Assembly: GCA_938046495.1 (NCBI GenBank)
Contig: CALIXG010000023.1
Span: forward strand, 1 to 5,989
From: an uncultured Candidatus Saccharibacteria bacterium
GTDB taxonomy: Bacteria > Patescibacteriota > Saccharimonadia > Saccharimonadales > Saccharimonadaceae
Reading direction: 5' to 3'
Length of the DNA stretch: 5,989 nucleotides
How positions within the stretch are numbered: the first letter of the stretch is position 1; every line of letters starts with the position of its first letter. The notes under the pieces were generated by a model, which saw only the letters and a program-made list of their open reading frames with translations, made no database searches and was not told the DNA's origin. The position numbers were made by a program, and so were the translations under genes. Below, piece after piece: positions 1 to 4,487 of the stretch.

Positions 1-1014
1 TATCCTGATGCTGAAGCATTAATTTTGGCTACCGAGCATGCCTCGGTACGAGAATCCGCTAGACATTATGCTAAAACAGTCGGGGAGATTGCCGTCGACT
101 CGACCGGTCTGATCGACCTAAAAGATTTAGCAGCTAAAATTACTGACCAAACCGTGCTGATTTCTGTCGCGATTGCTAATAATGAACTCGGCACCATCCA
201 ACCGCTCAGTGAAATTGCCGAAATTATACGACACACGCGTGAAAAGCGCCTCACTGCTGGCAATCTTACCCCACTTTATCTCCATTCTGATGCTTCGCAG
301 GCTGCGAGCCTCCTCGATCTCTCAGTGGCGCGTCTCGGGGTCGATCTTTTGACGCTCAATTCCGCCAAAGTTTATGGCCCGAAGGGAATCGGCGCACTCT
401 ATATTTCGCGTGGAGTTAGACTCCAGCCAATCTCTTATGGTGGTGGTCAGGAAATGGGTCTGCGTTCCGGTACGGAAAATGTGCCTCTTCTCATGGGTTT
501 CGCGGAAGCTTCGGTTCGTGCGAAATCTCACATTTCCGCCAGTCGTAAAAAATATGAAAAATATAATCAATTATTCCGCCAGATTTTGACCGAAAAATCC
601 CTCATTACGCCGAAATTTTTGGGCAACAAAAAACATCAACTAGCTAACTTCTGTCCGGTCTGCTTCGATGGTCTCGATGCTGAGCGCCTGATTTTTAAGT
701 TAGAAGACCGGGGCATTCTCCTTTCTACTGGGGCCGCCTGTGCCGCTTCGAAAGGTCAAAAATCCCATGTGCTTTCCGCCATTGGTCTCACCGATTCGGA
801 AATTACCGGGTCACTTCGTGTAACTTTTGGTGAATTAAACACCGAAGAGCAAATTCGTGAGGCCGCATCGGTGATCGCCGAAGTAGCTAATCAAGAAGCT
901 AAGCGCATCGGACTGGTGTCAGGCGATGTGGTTTTGAAAGAATCGCATGACATTAAACAAGATCAAGAAATTTCTACCGAATTCAACCAAGATCAAGGAG
1001 TCGCCCATGTCTAA
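1..1014 (+). CDS. Cysteine desulfurase (class V aminotransferase fold, IscS/NifS/YrvO type), 5' end outside the window
   Basis: PLP enzyme that takes sulfur from L-cysteine as a cysteine persulfide, releasing alanine; cytoplasmic. The frame is open from base 1 (YPDAEALILATEH) to TAA at 1012-1014, giving 337 residues; by comparison with IscS about 90 N-terminal residues are missing. Visible family marks, numbered by window codon: TEH with the PLP-stacking His at 13; NNELGTIQP at 60-68; HSDASQ with the PLP-pyridine Asp at 97; the PLP lysine at 123 in SAKVYGPKG; GGGQEMGLRSGTEN at 147-160; the persulfide Cys at 247 in STGAACAAS. Oddities: Ala replaces the usual His before the PLP Lys; a CPVC motif lies at 218-221; there is a short insertion before HSDASQ; and a charged Gln/Asp-rich C-terminal tail does not resemble the IscS tail. 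It overlaps mnmA by 8 nt, so its likely sulfur acceptor is MnmA, as for B. subtilis YrvO. A wider Fe-S role cannot be excluded, and iscS versus nifS naming is uncertain. Confidence 0.95.
   Translation, partial: YPDAEALILATEHASVRESARHYAKTVGEIAVDSTGLIDLKDLAAKITDQTVLISVAIANNELGTIQPLSEIAEIIRHTREKRLTAGNLTPLYLHSDASQAASLLDLSVARLGVDLLTLNSAKVYGPKGIGALYISRGVRLQPISYGGGQEMGLRSGTENVPLLMGFAEASVRAKSHISASRKKYEKYNQLFRQILTEKSLITPKFLGNKKHQLANFCPVCFDGLDAERLIFKLEDRGILLSTGAACAASKGQKSHVLSAIGLTDSEITGSLRVTFGELNTEEQIREAASVIAEVANQEAKRIGLVSGDVVLKESHDIKQDQEISTEFNQDQGVAHV
995..1000 (+). promoter_or_regulatory. Ribosome binding site of mnmA (AAGGAG)
   Basis: AAGGAG sits 6 nt before ATG 1007, inside the last codons of the desulfurase. 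It fixes the mnmA start at 1007 rather than the in-frame ATG at 947. Because it lies within translated sequence and the two genes overlap by 8 nt (ATGTCTAA), translation of the two is probably coupled. Confidence 0.85.
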
Positions 1015-2083
1015 TCTGCCAGAAAAACCGAAAACCGTCTTCGTCGGCATGTCTGGTGGCGTTGATTCTTCCGTTACCGCGGTTTTACTCAAAAATGCTG
1101 GCTATCACGTGGTTGGTGTCTATATGAAGAACTGGTCGAAGGATCTTCCGGGTATGAAATGCCCCTGGGCGGAGGATTTGGCCGATGCTAAGCGTGTGGC
1201 TACGAAATTAGATATTGATTTTCGCATTTTTGATTTTGAAACCGAGTATCATGCTAAGGTGGTAGATTATATGATCGAGGAATTCAGGAAGGGAAATACT
1301 CCGAATCCCGATGTGATGTGCAATCAAGAAATCAAGTTCAAGCTTTTCTATGACATCGCCATGAGTCAGGGTGCCGATTTTATTGCTACCGGTCATTATG
1401 CTGTCTCGGAAGACGGCAATTTGAAGCTCGCTACCGATACGAATAAGGATCAAACTTACTTCCTCTATCGAATTTCCGATGAAGCTATTGCGCACACTTT
1501 GTTTCCTCTTGGTAAAATGCTAAAACCAGAGGTGAAGCAGTTGGCTGCCGAATTTGGTCTCGATAATGCCTACAAGAAAGAATCGATGGGGGTTTGTTTC
1601 GTGGGTGAAGTCGGGATTAAGGATTTTCTCCAAGAATATATCGAGGTGGTGCCTGGCCAGATTATCGATCGCGATACTGGAGAAACGCTCGGCACGCACG
1701 AAGGCGCGGTCTTCTATACTATCGGCCAACGTCACGGTTTGAATCTCGGGGGTGGTCTACCTTATTATGTGGTGGGTAAAGATATGGCGAAAAATCTGGT
1801 ATATGTTTCGAAAAATCTCAATCACTTAAATCTTTGGACGAAGACTTTGAAATTAAAGGATGTAATCATTCGTCAAATTCATCAGGCCACCGGTGATATT
1901 CAGCCAAATCTCTCTAATCTCACTTGTCGTGTGCGTCATCGTGCGCCACTCATCTCTTGCGGTTTTAACGCAGAAACTAACGAGGTGGTATTGATTGAAG
2001 AAATCAAACATCCAGCAGCCGGTCAATCTGTGGTCTTCTATGCCGGAGACATCTGTATCGGCGGCGGTATTATCGCGGAGTAG
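1007..2083 (+). CDS. mnmA: tRNA-specific 2-thiouridylase MnmA
   Basis: ATP-dependent enzyme that adenylates U34 of tRNA(Lys), tRNA(Glu) and tRNA(Gln), then replaces O2 with sulfur to give s2U34; cytoplasmic. The 358 residues match the usual family length. The N-terminal PP-loop ATP-pyrophosphatase motif SGGVDSS is at 16-22. NPDVMCN at 100-106 carries the catalytic Asp102 and Cys105 (E. coli Asp99/Cys102 equivalents). ATGHY is at 127-131 and KDQTYFL at 147-153. MGVCFVGE at 194-201 carries the second catalytic Cys197 (E. coli Cys199). YTIGQRHGLNLGGG at 237-250 opens the central domain, and the C-terminal beta-barrel ends in GGGIIAE. The start at 1007 is chosen for its strong RBS and because the upstream extension only reads the desulfurase tail in another frame. 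The adjacent desulfurase suggests direct sulfur transfer; no TusABCDE-like gene is visible here. Transcription ends at the hairpin at 2162-2192. Confidence 0.97.
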   Translation: MSNLPEKPKTVFVGMSGGVDSSVTAVLLKNAGYHVVGVYMKNWSKDLPGMKCPWAEDLADAKRVATKLDIDFRIFDFETEYHAKVVDYMIEEFRKGNTPNPDVMCNQEIKFKLFYDIAMSQGADFIATGHYAVSEDGNLKLATDTNKDQTYFLYRISDEAIAHTLFPLGKMLKPEVKQLAAEFGLDNAYKKESMGVCFVGEVGIKDFLQEYIEVVPGQIIDRDTGETLGTHEGAVFYTIGQRHGLNLGGGLPYYVVGKDMAKNLVYVSKNLNHLNLWTKTLKLKDVIIRQIHQATGDIQPNLSNLTCRVRHRAPLISCGFNAETNEVVLIEEIKHPAAGQSVVFYAGDICIGGGIIAE

Positions 2084-2088
2084 TCTTT

Positions 2089-2121
2089 TGTATTTGGTGG
2101 CGTGGTATTATTGCTGAATAA
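2089..2121 (+). pseudogene. Probable duplicated remnant of the mnmA 3' tail
   Basis: Read from TGT at 2089 this stretch gives CIWWRGIIAE and then TAA. The true mnmA end at 2054-2083 gives CIGGGIIAE and then TAG. From GGTATTAT to the stop (2066-2083 against 2104-2121), 14 of 18 bases agree. All four differences are third-position synonymous changes (ATC/ATT, GCG/GCT, GAG/GAA, TAG/TAA). A net 3-nt insertion lies between the CI codons and the GIIAE block. The pattern suits a divergent mnmA end left behind after recombination or allele replacement. The same bases also form an imperfect hairpin (GGTATTATT, loop GCTG, AATAATCC; 2104-2124), so chance or an RNA structure remains possible. Confidence 0.45.
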
Positions 2122-2161
2122 TCCTCAACCCTAAACCTCATAACCGAAATTAAAAACCCAG

Positions 2162-2192
2162 AAAAAATAACCGCTCTTCGCGGCTATTTTTT
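2162..2192. terminator. Bidirectional intrinsic terminator between convergent genes
   Basis: Inverted repeat AAAAAATA-A-CCGC, loop TCTTC, GCGG-C-TATTTTTT. It has 12 base pairs around one A/C mismatch (2170 against 2184). The GC-rich core is followed by a T-run on the plus strand, and by the complement of the A-run on the minus strand. It therefore serves mnmA from the left and the small minus-strand gene from the right. The stop codon of that gene (complement of 2191-2193) lies at the edge of the T-run. Confidence 0.85.
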
Positions 2193-2496
2193 ATTTCTTA
2201 TCGAAGCAGGCGTAACCCTTAGTTAATTCCAATTTGCGCTTCAGGTCATCGACTGTTTTCTTTAGACCATCTTTTTGAATTTTTCCATCCAGATCACCGA
2301 GGTCGAAATCCTCGCCGTCGTCCGTAGTGGCTGAAACCAAATTTTCTACCGTTGGATCGATCTTAATCGTGAGGGTATTCTGTGCGGATTTACAGCTAAT
2401 CGTTAGCAACCCATCGCCGTTAGCCATATTTTTCACGACTATGAAGAGGATTATACCCACAATTCCGATTAGGAACAGGGTAATTATTTTTTTCAT
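2191..2496 (-). CDS. Small membrane-anchored protein of unknown function
   Basis: 101 residues, family not recognised. The N-terminus MKK is followed by a hydrophobic segment at about residues 4-21, rich in Ile, Leu and Val. This looks like an uncleaved signal anchor or signal peptide with the rest outside the membrane; there is no lipobox Cys directly after it. The exported part is acidic and short: a strand-like section (LTISCKSAQNTLTIKI, 31-46), a Thr/Asp/Glu-rich stretch (TTDDGEDFDLGDLDG, 57-71) and a charged helix-like C-terminus. It has only two cysteines, C35 and C97, near the two ends of the exported part, so an intramolecular disulfide is plausible. Support for a real gene: an AAGGA site 8 nt before ATG, a good sigma70-type promoter, its own side of a bidirectional terminator, and no competing gene on the other strand. 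It is a single-gene unit divergent from alaS and convergent with mnmA. Confidence 0.8.
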   Translation of the reverse strand: MKKIITLFLIGIVGIILFIVVKNMANGDGLLTISCKSAQNTLTIKIDPTVENLVSATTDDGEDFDLGDLDGKIQKDGLKKTVDDLKRKLELTKGYACFDKK

Positions 2497-2504
2497 TTGC
2501 GGCG

Positions 2505-2509
2505 TCCTT
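2505..2509 (-). promoter_or_regulatory. Ribosome binding site of the small minus-strand gene (AAGGA)
   Basis: Read on the minus strand, AAGGA (plus-strand TCCTT) lies 8 nt before the ATG at 2496-2494. It supports both the start and the reality of this unrecognised gene. Confidence 0.7.
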
Positions 2510-2526
2510 TTATTTAATCTATATTA

Positions 2527-2556
2527 ATTATATATATAACATGAGCATTTTGTAAA
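2527..2556 (-). promoter_or_regulatory. Sigma70-type promoter of the small minus-strand gene
   Basis: On the minus strand, TTTACA (-35, 2556-2551) is followed after 18 nt by a perfect TATAAT (-10, 2532-2527). Transcription would start near 2520 and give a leader of about 24 nt containing the AAGGA site. The plus-strand hexamer TGTAAA recurs at 2561-2566, exactly 10 bp from the first copy, so an alternative -35 or a helically phased protein site is possible. Confidence 0.65.
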
Positions 2557-2586
2557 GTTGTGTAAAACTCGAAGTTCTGCAGAATA

Positions 2587-2595
2587 TGGTATAAT
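2587..2595 (+). promoter_or_regulatory. Extended -10 promoter of alaS, giving a leaderless mRNA
   Basis: TGGTATAAT: a perfect TATAAT at 2590-2595 preceded by the TG of an extended -10 at 2587-2588. No good -35 is seen 16-18 nt upstream, which an extended -10 can tolerate. Only 7 nt separate the -10 from the A of the alaS ATG at 2603, so transcription should start at or within a base or two of the start codon. No Shine-Dalgarno sequence lies between (bases TACCCCC). Both points indicate a leaderless transcript for alaS and the pepN-like gene behind it. Confidence 0.8.
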
Positions 2596-2602
2596 TACCC
2601 CC

Positions 2603-4477
2603 ATGAATGCAAGTGAAATCCGTCAAAAATTTCTTGAATATCAAACTAGTCGTGGTCACCAGGTAATCGCTCCAGCGCGTTTGGTGTTGGAAAATGATCC
2701 GACCACTCTTTTCACTGGTTCTGGCATGCAGCCTCTTTTGCCATATCTTCTCGGTGAACCTCATCCTGCCGGCCAGCGTTTGGCAGATTCACAGCCATGT
2801 TTGCGTTTGCAGGACATTGAAGATGTGGGTGATCCACGTCACACTACGGTTTTCGAAATGCTCGGCAACTGGTCACTCGGCGATTATTTTAAGCAAGAGC
2901 AAATTCCAGCTTTCTTTAAATTCCTCACCGAAATCGTCGGTCTCGATCCACATAAAATTTACGTCACTTGCTTTATTGGTAATGAAAAATATGGCATCCC
3001 AAAAGATATCGAATCCGCTGAAATCTGGCAACGTGTCTTTGCCGAAGCCGGTGTGCAGGCGGAAATTGCCGAAATTGGCTCCAGTGAAGACGGTGCCAAG
3101 CGTGGTATTAAAGAAAACGAGCATATCTTTTTCTATGATGATCACGAAAACTGGTGGAGTCGTGGTGGTGGCGTCGAAACTACCCCGATCGGTGATCCAT
3201 GTGGTCCAGACTCCGAAGTCTTCTATGATTTTGGTGAAGACAAGCAAGATGTCGCGAAATATGGTAAATCTCATCCTGCCTCGGACGGTGCGCGCTTCAT
3301 GGAAATTGGTAACCAAGTTTTCATGCAATATAAGCGCAATCAAGACGGTACCTTCTCTGAATTAACCAAGAAAAATATCGATTTCGGCGCTGGTCTTGAG
3401 CGTATCGCCGCGGCTGCTATGGATTCTTTCGATGTTTTTGAAACTTCACTCTTAAAGCCAATTATCACTAAGCTCGAAGCTATCTCTGGTCTCAGCTACG
3501 CTGACCATACCGAAGAAATGCGCGTGATTGCGGATCATTTGCGCGGTGCTTATCTACTTTCGGCTCAGGGTCTCGTGCCAAGTAATAAACAACAAGGCTA
3601 CGCCCTTCGCCGTTTGATTCGTCGTGCGGTGATGAAAGCTACTAATCTCGGTATCGATCAAGATTTCTTAGCTCAAATCGTGCCAATCATTGCTGAAAAC
3701 TACCAAGATCTCTCTGATGAAATTCTTACCAACCGTGCTGACGCTTTGAATGTCTTAATCCGCGAAGAGCAGGCTTTTCGTCGTAGTATTCACCGCGGCC
3801 TTAAGGAACTCCATAAGCTTAAAGATCAGGGTCTTACCGGCAAAGAACTCTTTATGCTGCAGGATACCTATGGCTTCCCACTCGAGTTATCTCTCGAAGA
3901 AGCCAAGCAAAACCAAATTAGTCTCAGTGAAAACTGGCAAGCTGAATTCCAGGCTAGTCTCGATGAGCAACGTCAACGCTCTCAAACCGCTAGCAAGGGT
4001 ATGTTCAAGGGTGGTCTCGAAGACCACGGTGAAGCCTCAGTCAAATATCACACCGCTACTCACTTACTACTAGCTGCGCTTCAGAAAATTGTCGATCCCA
4101 ATATTGCTCAAGCTGGTTCTAATATTACCTCTGAGCGCCTACGTTTTGATTTTAATCTCGATCGCAAACTCACCGATGAAGAGAAAAAACAAATCGAGGA
4201 TCAGGTCAATCAATGGATAGAGGAAGATTATCCAGTCTCGTTTGCTGAATACGATAAGGCCTACGCCCGTGACGTCTTGAAAGCTCACGGTAGCTTCTGG
4301 GAAAAATATGGCGACGTGGTCAAAGTTTATACCATCGGCGCCGCAGAAAATCCAATCTCGCGTGAACTTTGTGGTGGCCCTCACGTCGAACATACTGGTG
4401 TGCTCGGTCATTTCAAGATTAAAAAAGAAGAATCCTCAGCCGCTGGCATTCGTCGCATTAAAGCAATTTTAGATTAA
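2603..4477 (+). CDS. alaS: Alanyl-tRNA synthetase, short form without beta-barrel linker and C-Ala domain
   Basis: Class II synthetase that charges tRNA(Ala) with alanine and clears Ser- or Gly-tRNA(Ala); cytoplasmic. 624 residues against about 875 in E. coli. The aminoacylation core starts ASEIRQKFLEY and includes RHTTVFEMLGNWSLGDYF (motif 2, 79-96), GDPCGPDSEVFYDF (197-210) and GAGLERI (motif 3, 262-268). The tRNA-recognition helices contain VIADHLRG (308-315), PSNKQQGYALRRLIRRAV (326-343) and LQDTYGFPLELS (419-430). The editing domain follows at about 478-620 with all four zinc ligands of the HxxxH/CxxxH set: H483, H487 (HTATH), C590 and H594 (CGGPH). The usual beta-barrel with its ESGGQ-type motif is absent between about 457 and 478, and nothing follows the editing domain. 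The start at 2603 fits the family N-terminus; an upstream TTG would read through the promoter. It is first in its transcript, with the pepN-like gene 10 nt behind. Confidence 0.96.
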   Translation: MNASEIRQKFLEYQTSRGHQVIAPARLVLENDPTTLFTGSGMQPLLPYLLGEPHPAGQRLADSQPCLRLQDIEDVGDPRHTTVFEMLGNWSLGDYFKQEQIPAFFKFLTEIVGLDPHKIYVTCFIGNEKYGIPKDIESAEIWQRVFAEAGVQAEIAEIGSSEDGAKRGIKENEHIFFYDDHENWWSRGGGVETTPIGDPCGPDSEVFYDFGEDKQDVAKYGKSHPASDGARFMEIGNQVFMQYKRNQDGTFSELTKKNIDFGAGLERIAAAAMDSFDVFETSLLKPIITKLEAISGLSYADHTEEMRVIADHLRGAYLLSAQGLVPSNKQQGYALRRLIRRAVMKATNLGIDQDFLAQIVPIIAENYQDLSDEILTNRADALNVLIREEQAFRRSIHRGLKELHKLKDQGLTGKELFMLQDTYGFPLELSLEEAKQNQISLSENWQAEFQASLDEQRQRSQTASKGMFKGGLEDHGEASVKYHTATHLLLAALQKIVDPNIAQAGSNITSERLRFDFNLDRKLTDEEKKQIEDQVNQWIEEDYPVSFAEYDKAYARDVLKAHGSFWEKYGDVVKVYTIGAAENPISRELCGGPHVEHTGVLGHFKIKKEESSAAGIRRIKAILD

Positions 4478-4481
4478 GGAG
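4476..4481 (+). promoter_or_regulatory. Ribosome binding site of the pepN-like gene (AAGGAG)
   Basis: AAGGAG begins with the last two bases of the alaS TAA stop (4475-4477) and stands 6 nt before GTG 4488. It decides the non-ATG start and implies that ribosomes finishing alaS are well placed to reinitiate. Confidence 0.85.
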
Positions 4482-4487
4482 AACAGG

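Noticed and set aside
958..997. Direct repeat CAAGATCAAG at 958-967 and 988-997, 30 bp apart
   Set aside because: Both copies encode QDQ-like tail residues of the desulfurase and the second overlaps the mnmA RBS. Low-complexity coding repetition is the simplest reading; no further copies were seen.
947..1006. Longer mnmA start at ATG 947
   Set aside because: The extra 20 codons only re-read the desulfurase tail in another frame. No RBS precedes 947, while ATG 1007 has AAGGAG at 6 nt and matches the family N-terminus.
2104..2124. Imperfect hairpin GGTATTATT/AATAATCC as a first mnmA terminator
   Set aside because: The stem is AT-rich with a bulge and is not followed by a T-run; the hairpin at 2162-2192 is far better. 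It is kept only as an alternative explanation for the mnmA tail duplication.
2389..2424. Lipoprotein reading of the small minus-strand protein
   Set aside because: The only nearby Cys (C35) lies more than 10 residues beyond the end of the hydrophobic segment, and LTISC is not a proper lipobox after a signal peptide h-region.
2558..2602. Longer alaS start at TTG 2558
   Set aside because: The added 15 residues would come from the promoter (TATAAT at 2590-2595), and the AlaRS N-terminus (SEIRQKFLEY) fits a start at 2603.
2873..3343. Open frame of 156 codons on the minus strand inside alaS
   Set aside because: It lies wholly antisense to conserved AlaRS motifs, has no recognisable product, and is explained by the codon composition of alaS. 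The 223-codon frame at 2694-3365 on the plus strand is rejected for the same reason.
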